Positions 26,484 through 35,293 of a stretch of 64,000 nucleotides of DNA are shown in pieces. The stretch's first letter is position 1. Each line of letters opens with the position of its first letter. The notes beneath the pieces were generated by a model. It saw only the letters and a list, made by a program, of their open reading frames with translations. It was not told the DNA's origin and did not search any database. The position numbers were made by a program, and so were the translations under genes. The stretch is from positions 3,550,501 to 3,614,500 of the forward strand of contig NZ_CP089538.1 of NCBI RefSeq assembly GCF_021233055.1, in the 5' to 3' direction. The DNA is from Spirosoma oryzicola (GTDB lineage: Bacteria; Bacteroidota; Bacteroidia; Cytophagales; Spirosomataceae).

Positions 26484-27803
26484 TTAATGGGCGAAGACCG
26501 TTCTTTCGATTTGCTCCAGACTGGTTCCTTTGGTTTCGGGCATGAGCCGCAGCACGAATACGAGTTGCAGCACCATCATGAACGCGAAGAACAGGAAGGT
26601 AGTCCCCCCGCCGATCTGCTCAGCCAGGTACGGGAAGGTGAAGGTGATGATCGCGGCCATCAGCCAGTGTGTAAAACTGCCTAGCGCCTGCCCACTGGCG
26701 CGGACTTCATTCGGGAAAATTTCGGAGATAAATACCCAGATGACCGCTCCCTGCGAGAAACCAAAGAAGGCGATGTAAACGAAGAGCAGCAGCGGTACTG
26801 TCATGCCGAAGTCCTGGGTGTAGAAGGCCCGCGCCACGAGTCCCAGCGTGATGATAAGCCCTACGGAACCGATTTTCATCAGCGTCCGACGACCGTAGCG
26901 ATCAATCAGATTGAGCGAAATCAAGGTAAAAATAAGGTTGACCAGCCCGATACCCGCCGATGACAACAGGGCCGAACTTTTGCCCAGACCGGTCATTTCG
27001 AAAATACGGGGGGCGTAATAGATGATGGCGTTGATGCCCGATACCTGATTGAACACCGCAAACAAAACGGCCAGCGTGATTGGGGTACGGTATTTGGCCG
27101 TAAACAGCCGGGCATTCTGAGGCTGGTCGGCGTGTTGTTGCAGTGCCTGTAGCGTTTCTTCGGCGGTTGCCGGATCAATCATATAAAGTACATCGCGCGC
27201 TTCGGCCACCCGCCCCTCGACCAGCAGCAGCCAGCGGGGACTTTCGGGAATATTCAGAACGGCAATCAGGAAAATGAGCGACGGAAACGCCTGTACGCCC
27301 AGCATCCAACGCCACGGCTCGCTACCCATATCGCCCAGCAAATAGTTGGACAGGTAAGCGATCAGGATACCCAGTACGACGTTGAACTGGAAAAGGGCTA
27401 CCAGCCGACCACGCGATTTAGCGGGCGAAATTTCAGTAATATACATCGGAGCGGCCACCGACGAAGCGCCGACGCCCAGCCCACCCAGAAACCGGAAGAT
27501 CAGGAAAATGGTCCAGTTAGGGGCTAGTGCCGTACCGACCGAAGCCAGCAGATACAGGATTGCAATACCCAATAAAGTTTTCTTCCGCCCGAAGCGCTGC
27601 GTCGGGATACCGCCCAACATCGAACCCAGCACCGTGCCAACGAGCGCAATCGAAACCGTCAAACCGTGTTCCCACACATTCAGCCCCCACAACGATTGCA
27701 ACGATTGCTCGACACCGGAGATGACGGCCGTGTCGAAGCCGAAAAGAAAGCCGCCCAAAGCAGCCGTAATGGACCAAAAGAAAATGCGTTGTTTCTGACT
27801 CAT
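26484..27803 (-). CDS. MFS sugar porter, probable fructose transporter
   Basis: About 439 residues from ATG 27803 (MSQKQRIFFWSITAALGGFL); upstream starts at 27815 and 27839 would add only a polar tail. Twelve hydrophobic helices and sugar-porter signatures are visible: GFDTAVISG, GRKKTL after helix 2, PMYITEISPAKSRGRLV after helix 4, PESPRWL before the central loop, DRYGRRTL and the final PETKG. It should bring monosaccharide across the inner membrane. It is the first gene of the operon, and a candidate -7 box and direct repeats lie upstream at 27844-27914. Confidence 0.92.
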   Translation of the reverse strand: MSQKQRIFFWSITAALGGFLFGFDTAVISGVEQSLQSLWGLNVWEHGLTVSIALVGTVLGSMLGGIPTQRFGRKKTLLGIAILYLLASVGTALAPNWTIFLIFRFLGGLGVGASSVAAPMYITEISPAKSRGRLVALFQFNVVLGILIAYLSNYLLGDMGSEPWRWMLGVQAFPSLIFLIAVLNIPESPRWLLLVEGRVAEARDVLYMIDPATAEETLQALQQHADQPQNARLFTAKYRTPITLAVLFAVFNQVSGINAIIYYAPRIFEMTGLGKSSALLSSAGIGLVNLIFTLISLNLIDRYGRRTLMKIGSVGLIITLGLVARAFYTQDFGMTVPLLLFVYIAFFGFSQGAVIWVFISEIFPNEVRASGQALGSFTHWLMAAIITFTFPYLAEQIGGGTTFLFFAFMMVLQLVFVLRLMPETKGTSLEQIERTVFAH

Positions 27804-27843
27804 GTTTACCCGCATGAACTGGTTTCGTTGGCAGTTCATGGGT

Positions 27844-27851
27844 CAAACTTA
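27844..27851 (-). promoter_or_regulatory. Candidate -7 box of the fructan operon
   Basis: TAAGTTTG on the minus strand fits the Bacteroidota TAnnTTTG element and lies 40 bases before the porter ATG. No clear -33 TTTG is found at the usual distance, as expected for an activator-dependent promoter. Confidence 0.45.
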
Positions 27852-27880
27852 GCAGATGAGTCACGGAAGCACGCTCCGAT

Positions 27881-27914
27881 ATTTGTTCAAATAGATTCGA
27901 AATTAGTTCAAATA
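27881..27914 (-). promoter_or_regulatory. Direct repeat, candidate operator for the AraC-type regulator
   Basis: On the plus strand ATTTGTTCAAATA (27881-27893) and ATTAGTTCAAATA (27902-27914) match at 12 of 13 positions and start 21 bases apart, two helical turns. They lie 30-63 bases upstream of the -7 box. AraC-family and HTCS regulators bind such phased direct repeats, and an HTCS gene is the next gene upstream. Binding is inference. Confidence 0.5.
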
Positions 27915-28044
27915 CATACTCACTGTAAATCAGCTATTTATCTAATCAATCAGACTAATGCCTTTCAGTATTGTTACAAGGATTTTCGATTTTGATACCG
28001 CCGAAATTATACCGCGTCTGCTCTACTCTCGCCTATTTGATCGG

Positions 28045-30804
28045 CTACGCGTTCACCTGCGACCGGCGGTACTCGGAAGGGGTCTTACCCGTATGCTGTT
28101 TGAAGAAGGTTGTGAAATACGTGGGGGAGCTGAAGCCGGTCTGCTCGGCAATTTCCGACATCGTTTTCGCACTGTCGCGCAACAGTTGCTTGGCTTTTTT
28201 CAGCCGGATTTCGGTTAGATAATCCATTACATTCTTGTCGAGCAGCGCCTGCACTTTGCGGTACAGCTGCACGCGCGAAACGCCCATCTCGCGACTTAGT
28301 TTCTCGACACCGAACGTCGAATCACCGATATTTTTTTCGATCAGGGCCGTCAGATCATTCAGGAATTTACGGTCCTGCTTATTCTCCCCCGACGGCAGCG
28401 AATCGGTCGCGAAACGTTGCTGCTGTTTCCGGCGGTTCGCCAGCGTAGTGCGGAGCGTTTCCAGCAGGTAGGTCGAATTAAACGGTTTGGTCAGGTAAAG
28501 GTCGGCCCCGGCGCGGGTACCTTCGATCTGCTGTTCCATCTGGTTCTTGGCCGTCAGCAGCACCACCGGAATATGGGACGTTCGCCAGTCGGTTTTAATA
28601 CGCTGCGTCAGTTGCATCCCGTCCATGCCGGGCAGCATGATATCGCTCAGAATAAGGTCGGGAATCGTTTCCAGAATACGCTCCCAGCCCGCTTCGGCAG
28701 TGGTTTCGGCAATGACATCAAATTCGGCGCCCAGCCGATTCACCAGAAACGTGCGTAGATCGTCGTTATCCTCGATAATTAGCAGCGTTCCGGCAGAGCG
28801 GCCAGCCGACAGCGGCATTGGCGGTTCTTCGGTGGCTACCTCCGCTTCGATAAACGGGCGATACCGACTCACAAGGCCTGTACGCTCGGTCTCATCCAGG
28901 TGTTCGCTACCTATGGGCAGCAGGATGGTAAACGTCGTACCCCGGCCTTTTTCCGAAACAACGTCAATATCACCCCTGTGCAGTTGAATAAACTCCTGCG
29001 ACATGGCCAGGCCGATGCCTTTCGCCAAGTTAAACGGCTGGCTACCGCTGTAGAACAAGTCAAACGCATGGTGCTTTTCGTCCGGGGTCATCCCCTCCCC
29101 GTTGTCAATCACCTGAATGCGCGCTTGCCCGGCGACCACGTCGATGCAGACGTGAATTAGCCCACCCTTTGGTGTGTACTTGAAGGCGTTGGACAGCAGG
29201 TTGAACAGCACCTTATCAAGTTTTTCAGTATCGATCCAGACAGGCAGTTTTGGGTAGCTCGTCAGCAGTTGCAAATCAATGCGCTGCCGCTCGGCCTTCC
29301 GCTGAAAATCGCCGATGATATCCCGCACGAAAGCAATCAAATCCTGTTCAGATGCCTGCAATCGCTGCTTACCCGCATCCGTTTTGCGTAGGTCCAGCAT
29401 CTGATCCACCAGTCTCAGCAGCCGGTAGGCATTTTTCTGTACCAACGACAAATTGTTACGCAGTTCGTGCCCCCCTACGTTTTTCTTCGCCAGTAGATCT
29501 TCCGTCGGGATCAGGATCAGGCTGAGGGGCGTGTTAAATTCGTGAGAAATGTAGGAGTAGAAACGCAGCTTTTCTTCCGTAGCCTGCCGGGCCTGCTGCG
29601 ACATCGCTTCGATCTGATTTTTCTGGTTCCGAATCTCTTCGTTCTGCTTTTCCAGGGTCAGGTAAGCCGCCTGTTTGGAGCGGAACAGATACAGGGCCCA
29701 GCCCCCAAGCAACAGAACCACGATCAGGCAGGCAAACGTAATGTACAGGGTGTTCTGCTGCGAGGTGTACGTTTTGGTCAGGTTTTCAAGGTTCCGGTTC
29801 TGCCGGTCAATATCGGTCTGCTGTTCGATCACCTTCTCGTTCTGAAGTTTCATGATGCGAACATTCGTTGAATCAACCAGCGTGGTCAGTAGGCGGTTTT
29901 CGCGCCGAAAAGGTTGCTTTTCCAGAATCGCGAGGGCGGTGCGAATAGCTTCCTTACCGCCGGTCGGATACAGCACGGTAGCGTCCAGAATGCCCCGATC
30001 CACCAGATCGATACCTTCATTTTTTCCGGGTAAGCCATCAACGCCGATAATCTTGATCCGCTGGCCGATCCCCAGTTGCTGACAAACCTGGTGCGCTTTG
30101 AGCGCCGTACGGTCATTTTGGGCGAAAATAAGCTGTACGTTGGGCGTCTTCTGAATCAACTGCGTCAGTTCGTCCGCAAACGAGCGCCGATCCCAATCCC
30201 CTTCCAGTTTCTTGATTAATCGCAGGCCCGGATGCGCTTTCAGAATCTGGGAAAAACCCCGGTGCCGGTCGATATCCGCCGACGATCCCGGCGACTCGCC
30301 AATCTCGATGACGTTACCGCTTCCTTTCAGCAGGGCATTGGCGTACTGACCGGCTGTTCGGCCTACTTCCACGTTATCAGCTCCTACATAGGCCGTATAC
30401 TGATCCGAAGCCGTGCGTCGGTCCAGCACAATGACGGGAATACCCAGTTGGTAAGCTCGCTCGACAACGGGAGTAATGGGCTGGGCGGCATTAGGCGATA
30501 CAATGAGCAGGTCTACCCGCTGGTCAAGCAATTCCTGAATCTGCCGGATCTGCGTATTACTTTGTCCCTGAGCATCTTTGACAATGAACTCAACATCCGG
30601 ATGAAACGAAAGCTCCTGGTTCATGCTCGCCAGCATGGATTTGCGCCAGGTATCGGTAAGCGTGCGTTGGGAAAACCCAATTCGAAACCGTTTGTCCGAA
30701 GACTGACAGCCCCAATTTAGCTGGAGAAAAAAAAGAACCGCACTGACTAGCACAGCCCATGTTACTTGCCGGAAAGCCAGAAGCCAAAAGTTCGATTGAT
30801 TCAT
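28045..30804 (-). CDS. Hybrid two-component system regulator with periplasmic sugar-binding domain
   Basis: 919 residues from ATG 30804 (MNQSNFWLLAFRQVTWAVLV). Domain order: signal/anchor; periplasmic-binding type-1 domain (about 35-310: FRIGFSQRTLTDTWR, VDLLIVSPNAAQPI, VIVLDRRTASDQY); transmembrane helix (LYITFACLIVVLLLGGWALY, about 350); histidine kinase with phospho-His in FYSYISHEFNTPLS and ATPase motifs NLLSNAFKYT, DNGEGM; receiver (about 673-790, phospho-Asp in LILSDIMLPG, Lys in LTKPFN); AraC HTH (about 816-919). This layout matches the fructose sensor BT1754 of the Bacteroides levan locus. It lies upstream of and co-oriented with the fructan operon, 241 bases away, and probably activates it. 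Confidence 0.93.
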   Translation of the reverse strand: MNQSNFWLLAFRQVTWAVLVSAVLFFLQLNWGCQSSDKRFRIGFSQRTLTDTWRKSMLASMNQELSFHPDVEFIVKDAQGQSNTQIRQIQELLDQRVDLLIVSPNAAQPITPVVERAYQLGIPVIVLDRRTASDQYTAYVGADNVEVGRTAGQYANALLKGSGNVIEIGESPGSSADIDRHRGFSQILKAHPGLRLIKKLEGDWDRRSFADELTQLIQKTPNVQLIFAQNDRTALKAHQVCQQLGIGQRIKIIGVDGLPGKNEGIDLVDRGILDATVLYPTGGKEAIRTALAILEKQPFRRENRLLTTLVDSTNVRIMKLQNEKVIEQQTDIDRQNRNLENLTKTYTSQQNTLYITFACLIVVLLLGGWALYLFRSKQAAYLTLEKQNEEIRNQKNQIEAMSQQARQATEEKLRFYSYISHEFNTPLSLILIPTEDLLAKKNVGGHELRNNLSLVQKNAYRLLRLVDQMLDLRKTDAGKQRLQASEQDLIAFVRDIIGDFQRKAERQRIDLQLLTSYPKLPVWIDTEKLDKVLFNLLSNAFKYTPKGGLIHVCIDVVAGQARIQVIDNGEGMTPDEKHHAFDLFYSGSQPFNLAKGIGLAMSQEFIQLHRGDIDVVSEKGRGTTFTILLPIGSEHLDETERTGLVSRYRPFIEAEVATEEPPMPLSAGRSAGTLLIIEDNDDLRTFLVNRLGAEFDVIAETTAEAGWERILETIPDLILSDIMLPGMDGMQLTQRIKTDWRTSHIPVVLLTAKNQMEQQIEGTRAGADLYLTKPFNSTYLLETLRTTLANRRKQQQRFATDSLPSGENKQDRKFLNDLTALIEKNIGDSTFGVEKLSREMGVSRVQLYRKVQALLDKNVMDYLTEIRLKKAKQLLRDSAKTMSEIAEQTGFSSPTYFTTFFKQHTGKTPSEYRRSQVNA

Positions 30805-31174
30805 GAAAACAGGGAGCCCTACACGCAATGTATCTCAAATATACTATAGAATATACACAATCCATAATTGGATAAGTTCTATAATAAAGTCGAGGTGACG
30901 CAATTGTTTTTTCCATTCGTCACAGACAAAGGTATTCGAAAGGAACAGTATATGCGCGTTTTAACCGCTACGGCTTCGATCCCATCCAGGTTAGACTAGC
31001 CTGAACGGACACGGTGTCGGAACGAGGTAAGTATCCTGGATTGAGATGGTCAAAATCCGAGACTGTCACCTAATAATCAAAAGGTGAGCCTTATGCATTA
31101 CGTTAACTAAAACAGTCTTGGGGTGTCTGATCGGCCCACGCTTATTTAGAGGCCGATCCCTAATCATCCACACC
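30805..31174. other. Intergenic region upstream of the hybrid regulator
   Basis: About 370 bases; AT-rich near 30835-30890, where the regulator promoter should lie. A short CACCT ... AGGTG hairpin is visible near 31066-31085. No gene seen. Confidence 0.35.
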
Positions 31175-31507
31175 ATGAGTAATCTTGTTGCTGTTCTTCG
31201 GTTTCTATTTTGTGTCTGTACTCTTAGCTTTTGCCTCTGGTTCTGGTGGGACGAATGGCAGAGGCACCGAACCAAACGGGAGCTTCAACGCCAGCAGAAA
31301 GCGTATAGATGCGGTATGCTCGTTGCCAGCAAGTACACCCTTTACACAGGAAAACTGCCTTCTTCCGAGTTTATGTACTACGTGCGTGAGATCGGCTACT
31401 GTAATGATCCAACCCAGGACGCCATTCGTGAGCTGATCCATCAGACCGACTCAATCTTTGCTGCCGGCTGGACTCACCAGCCGGAGCTAATCACCCTTGA
31501 TAACTAG
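31175..31507 (+). CDS. Small single-span membrane protein
   Basis: 110 residues from ATG 31175 (MSNLVAVLRFLFCVCTLSFC); an in-frame start at 31118 is less likely. One transmembrane helix (about 6-24) precedes a charged segment WWDEWQRHRTKRELQRQQKA and a soluble domain with YVREIGYCNDPTQDAIREL. No family recognised. The next gene downstream on the same strand starts about 118 bases later. Confidence 0.55.
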   Translation: MSNLVAVLRFLFCVCTLSFCLWFWWDEWQRHRTKRELQRQQKAYRCGMLVASKYTLYTGKLPSSEFMYYVREIGYCNDPTQDAIRELIHQTDSIFAAGWTHQPELITLDN

Positions 31508-31625
31508 TACATCTGTCCGCTCTATATATTCACCCAAGGTAGCCTAGGTTCGTTCGAACCCCATACTTAACATTTAATAGGTTATGCCAGTTAAAGACTT
31601 GGTTTACTAATTCAGCCAAGTCATC

Positions 31626-31958
31626 ATGAGCCAAGAGTCAGAGAATTTAAAAGTGATTTTTTACCAGCCAGCCGCTGAAGGCGAACGGGGTACTATCGTG
31701 GCGGATGGCTATTTTAGCTTTGTACCGACCTTTAAAGCGGGCGATGCGATCAACATCACCCTGAGCAAGCCTAATGCCGCTGACCCCGTCGTTCATGACC
31801 CGATTGGCCACAAAACGCACCACGTCCAGGCTACCGACTGGGTGATCATGATCGACGAGAATTCGAAGCAGGCCGTCGCTACGCTGATTGTTTCAGTGTC
31901 GTCCATTGAACCGACAGCAACATCAACTGATTATCCCAGTATTGTGGCAACCCATTAA
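31626..31958 (+). CDS. Hypothetical protein, 110 aa
   Basis: A soluble protein without signal peptide: LKVIFYQPAAEGERGTIVAD, FVPTFKAGDAINITLSKPNA, HVQATDWVIMIDENSKQAVA. Predicted beta-rich. No family recognised. Convergent with the VOC gene, 19 bases apart. Confidence 0.6.
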   Translation: MSQESENLKVIFYQPAAEGERGTIVADGYFSFVPTFKAGDAINITLSKPNAADPVVHDPIGHKTHHVQATDWVIMIDENSKQAVATLIVSVSSIEPTATSTDYPSIVATH

Positions 31959-31977
31959 AAAGGCTTATGGCGTTCGG

Positions 31978-32370
31978 CTACTGGCGTTCGCCATAGCAGT
32001 AGCAGAGACCGTCGGGAGCTACGACAAAAAAAACCTTCCAACTGACATCACCGTGTTGTTGGAAGGTAAATTGAGGCCGGTCAATAAGCAATCCGTTGGT
32101 CTTCAGCTCGGTAAATGCTTTGGCTACGTCGTCAACCTCAAAGAAACAACCATCCTGCGCGGGGTCACCGCCGTTTTCGGCCAGACCAATTAAAATTCCA
32201 TCCCTGGTTAGGGTAGCCGACTTGTGTGGCATGTCGGTTCGTTCTGCAAGCCGAAATCCAAGCGTTTCTTCGTAAAAAGGAAGGGCAGATTCAAGGTCAC
32301 TTACCGGCAAATTCAGGCTATCCTGCTGATAAGGCCAGACTTGTTTGATCACTGCTTTTGATTGATCCAT
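31978..32370 (-). CDS. VOC-family glyoxalase/dioxygenase-like protein
   Basis: 130 residues from ATG 32370; an upstream in-frame start at 32418 adds a poor tail. One vicinal-oxygen-chelate domain: LNLPVSDLESALPFYEETLG FRLAE at the start, then TLTRDGILIGLAENGG, a FFEVDDVAKAFTEL segment and DGLCYCYGE at the end. VOC proteins form dimers that bind metal; members include glyoxalase I and bleomycin-resistance proteins. Substrate unknown. Confidence 0.8.
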   Translation of the reverse strand: MDQSKAVIKQVWPYQQDSLNLPVSDLESALPFYEETLGFRLAERTDMPHKSATLTRDGILIGLAENGGDPAQDGCFFEVDDVAKAFTELKTNGLLIDRPQFTFQQHGDVSWKVFFVVAPDGLCYCYGERQ

Positions 32371-32656
32371 TGGTTTTTGGCGAATACGCGTTACGGACAA
32401 TCCCACCTGGATTGCCACTCGACAGAGGCAATCTACGCACTGCTCAACGTAACCTTTTTACGTCGTGTATTCTCTGGACAGAAAATTTGTTCAGCAATTC
32501 GCTACATCTACCCTTGTCAACACGCGTACGGAAGAAATAAACACCACTGAACCACTTCTCGTGATACGCCAATTAATTACTTTGCCAAGAAACTTCACTC
32601 GATTGTGCTAACTTTCAGCATCATAGCAACTCGCTATATGGATTGATCGCACCACT

Positions 32657-33202
32657 ATGAGAGCTATTCGACTTTCGCGCAGCTATCTAAAACCTACTAC
32701 TGGTGTAGCGGTTATGCTGGTTGTGTTTTTGTTTTCGGAGTTGGTTAGCTGGCTAGCATCGTACCCAATCAATTTGCTCAAAATGCAACAGGTGGGTGGT
32801 GTTTTACCTTACCTGTGGCTCGTACTGCGTAGCTTACTTATTCCTGAAGTAATGACAGCCCTCATCGTTGTATGGCTGCTCAATCAGGCCCATCGCTGGT
32901 TTGGGATTGAGCAGGTCGAGAGCAACTGGCGGTCTATCCTTGGCTACAAGTTGATTTTTTTGCCTGTTCTAGCCCTGTCTTTTATCTTCTTTAATCCGGT
33001 TACCGAGACGGTTCGTTTTCTTCTGGAAGGCTACCCTCGCTATTCACTTAGCACTTTCTGGAACGTATACCTGGCAGGAACATTCAGCTGGCCAATCTAC
33101 ATTCGGTATTTGGCCCTCGTTCTGGTCGTTGGCTATGCTTTACTTACTATTTCTTTGCTAGGCGATCTGCATCGTCAAACCAGTTTGTCGCCAACGCGCT
33201 AG
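32657..33202 (+). CDS. Multi-span membrane protein resembling the N-terminal half of LytTR regulators
   Basis: 181 residues, mostly hydrophobic, with about four transmembrane segments (VAVMLVVFLFSELVSWLASY, PYLWLVLRSLLIPEVMTALI, LIFLPVLALSFIFF, YIRYLALVLVVGYALLTISL). The piece YSLSTFWNVYLAGTFSWPIY looks like the membrane part of Cytophagales LytTR-type regulators, but the protein ends after the last helix and no LytTR DNA-binding domain follows. It may be a truncated regulator or a free membrane protein. Function unknown. Confidence 0.55.
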   Translation: MRAIRLSRSYLKPTTGVAVMLVVFLFSELVSWLASYPINLLKMQQVGGVLPYLWLVLRSLLIPEVMTALIVVWLLNQAHRWFGIEQVESNWRSILGYKLIFLPVLALSFIFFNPVTETVRFLLEGYPRYSLSTFWNVYLAGTFSWPIYIRYLALVLVVGYALLTISLLGDLHRQTSLSPTR

Positions 33203-33251
33203 GGCTGTCACTACAATATGCCCGTTACTAACTGTGTAACCAGTAAACTGG

Positions 33252-34049
33252 TCAGCGTCTTTTTCCCCGAATAAACTGAAAAGGACGTTGTCCGCAAATT
33301 TCCAGAAAGTTAGTACTGAACGTAGCCAGACTCTCGTAGCCCACATCCATAGCTAACTGCGACACGTTTTCGCTACCCATTTCGATCAACTCCAGGGCTC
33401 TGATCACCCGGGCTATTTTGCAGTAGCTCGAAAAGGAAATACCCAGTTGTTGCGTAAATAGTCGGCTGAGCGTGCGCACCGAAAACCCAAACTCACGGGC
33501 TAACTCCCCAAAATTGATTTGTTCGGACAAATGCCCCTGTACGTATTTAAGAACGGATTCTAGTCTGGCGTGAGTAGTCGAAGGCAGATAGACCGGTACA
33601 GCTTTTTCAATTTCAGCCGGTAATAAATCCAGGATTGCCCGCAAGAACGTAGTGACCTGTGAATCGTCCTGTTGCTCCTGGCTCCATTTTTCGGTGTGCC
33701 GAATCATTTCGCGCAGTAGAACGGTGATGGGAAATACGGAAATTAGATCGGTCAGCGGTTCTTCGTTACGGGCTACCGGGAAGCACAGTGACCGCATGTG
33801 CAGCTGCGGACTATCCGACCAGATTTCGTGATGGGTATGAACGGGAATCCAGACGCCATACCCACTGGGAATAAGTATCTGCTTGCCCTGACCGTTCAGA
33901 TGAATGCACCCCTGCTCGGCGTAGACCAATTGGCCCCACGCGTGCCCATGCCAGTCGGAGTGAAAACAGCCTAGCTGTTGATGAAAAATAACGAAAGACG
34001 TGCGGGTCGGGTCGATAAGCGATGCACAGCTTATCTGTTGTCTAGTCAT
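33252..34049 (-). CDS. AraC-family transcriptional regulator with cupin-type sensor
   Basis: 265 residues from ATG 34049; in-frame starts further up would overlap the divergent promoter. The N-terminal half (about 15-100) is cupin-like with HSDWHGHAWGQLVYAEQGCI and IPSGYGVWIPVHTHHEIW. The C-terminal half holds two helix-turn-helix units (FGELAREFGFSVRTLSRLFT and VSQLAMDVGYESLATFSTNF). The gene diverges from the SnoaL-like gene with a 93-base gap, so it may control that gene. Effector unknown. Confidence 0.87.
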   Translation of the reverse strand: MTRQQISCASLIDPTRTSFVIFHQQLGCFHSDWHGHAWGQLVYAEQGCIHLNGQGKQILIPSGYGVWIPVHTHHEIWSDSPQLHMRSLCFPVARNEEPLTDLISVFPITVLLREMIRHTEKWSQEQQDDSQVTTFLRAILDLLPAEIEKAVPVYLPSTTHARLESVLKYVQGHLSEQINFGELAREFGFSVRTLSRLFTQQLGISFSSYCKIARVIRALELIEMGSENVSQLAMDVGYESLATFSTNFLEICGQRPFQFIRGKRR

Positions 34050-34142
34050 GGCCGATACGAATAAAAAGTAGTCCTTTCTGCGTAATTTTTCCAATATAGC
34101 ACCCGGTAGCTTTGCGAACAGGTTCACCAGTCTATTTTTTCC

Positions 34143-34556
34143 ATGATCTCGCATCCCAACCTCGACCTTGTCCACCGCTTTTTCCAGGCCTACGCAACCA
34201 ACGATCAGGCGACCATCGAAACCATTCTGTCACCGGCTATCCAATGGCATATTCCCGGCGACCATCCTCTGAGTGGCACCAAAACCGGTATTGCTGCCGT
34301 GATGGCTTATTTTGCGCAACTGGGCAAGGCGGCTTTTCAGGCCAGTCCGATTGTTATGGGCGTCAACGATCAGTATGTGATTGATTGTCACCAGAACTGG
34401 AGTTCACTGGACGGCGTGGTCAATCTTAAGACGATGTCCTGCCTTCTCTGGAAGATCGAAGACGGAAAAATTACAGAGGTCTACAATTTCCCGGAAGACC
34501 AGCACAAGGTAGACACGTTTTTCCGAAGGGTTTACGGTATTGAAAGCCAGAGATGA
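34143..34556 (+). CDS. SnoaL-like / ketosteroid-isomerase-fold protein
   Basis: 137 residues with the NTF2-like fold: LDLVHRFFQAYATNDQATIE and TILSPAIQWHIPGDHPLSGT, then the C-terminal LLWKIEDGKITEVYNFPEDQ. Such small proteins are isomerases, cyclases or general stress proteins. It diverges from the AraC gene and is followed by a hairpin terminator. Substrate unknown. Confidence 0.8.
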   Translation: MISHPNLDLVHRFFQAYATNDQATIETILSPAIQWHIPGDHPLSGTKTGIAAVMAYFAQLGKAAFQASPIVMGVNDQYVIDCHQNWSSLDGVVNLKTMSCLLWKIEDGKITEVYNFPEDQHKVDTFFRRVYGIESQR

Positions 34557-34583
34557 GCTCTGACCAACAGCTTATCTTGAAAG

Positions 34584-34618
34584 ACAAGAAGCACGGTGAG
34601 CTCTACCGTGCTTCTTGT
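34584..34618. terminator. Hairpin between convergent SnoaL-like and cupin genes
   Basis: Perfect 14-bp stem (arms ACAAGAAGCACGGT and its complement, 7-base loop), strong but without a long T-run. Likely a bidirectional terminator. Confidence 0.65.
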
Positions 34619-34688
34619 AAGGAGTATTATGCTTCAAATCCCGCAACTGTTTTCCTACCGGTGAGCCCGGCACAGGTAAAGCGAATGG

Positions 34689-35006
34689 TTAACGATTGGC
34701 GTTCCAGACCAGGATCGTGCAGCCGCTGGGACTACTTGCCTGATGTTCGGTACCGACCGGGTAGTATAAATACGAACCGGGCCCAAACGACTTCCCTCCT
34801 TCTACCTGAGGGTCTACGTACACTCCCTCCACAACAAATACCTCATCGGGTACGGAGTGGCCGTGAACGGGGTATTGCTTGCCGGCACCTATACGAATCA
34901 ATACGCGCTTTTCGCCCGGCTGCGCGCGCAATTGCCATTTTTCGACTCCTTCACTAACAAACTGCCAGTCGGGTGTGGAGCCATCTTTAGTTTCGATTAA
35001 TAACAT
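34689..35006 (-). CDS. Cupin-domain protein (ChrR-like)
   Basis: 105 residues from ATG 35006 (MLLIETKDGSTPDWQFVSEG); the frame upstream to 35075 is not protein-like. The single cupin barrel has RIGAGKQYPVHGHSVPDEVF and FGPGSYLYYPVGTEHQASSP, with His and Glu residues in the usual metal positions. This resembles anti-sigma ChrR cupin domains, but no sigma factor is nearby. Function unknown. Confidence 0.75.
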   Translation of the reverse strand: MLLIETKDGSTPDWQFVSEGVEKWQLRAQPGEKRVLIRIGAGKQYPVHGHSVPDEVFVVEGVYVDPQVEGGKSFGPGSYLYYPVGTEHQASSPSGCTILVWNANR

Positions 35007-35243
35007 GTTGGTAGGTACGTGACAAGACGAACGTCGGTGATCTAAATCGCATCGGAGCAACATAGCTTGATACATACAAGTTCTGCGGAACGAAAATTCA
35101 GATCGAAACTACAGAACTCAGTGGCCTGGTTTGGATCAGGAACCGACGTTACAACTAGGTTTCACGAATCAACAGAAGCACCCATTTTGATAAAGGACAG
35201 CCTTCACATGGCTCAGAAGCCAGCATCAATAGCGCATAAAAAA

Positions 35244-35274
35244 AGCGCCCGACTCAGTTAAGTCGGACGCTTTT
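35244..35274. terminator. Terminator after the PPOX-family gene
   Basis: Stem AGCGCCCGACT with AGTCGGACGCT (one mismatch, 35244-35271), flanked by A- and T-runs, so it works in both directions. It lies just after the stop of the minus-strand gene at 35294. Confidence 0.75.
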
Positions 35275-35293
35275 ACGTTACCGTTTAATCACT

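Noticed and set aside
34553..34957. 134-aa frame antisense to the cupin gene
   Set aside because: Overlaps the cupin gene and the terminator hairpin; composition is shadow-like.
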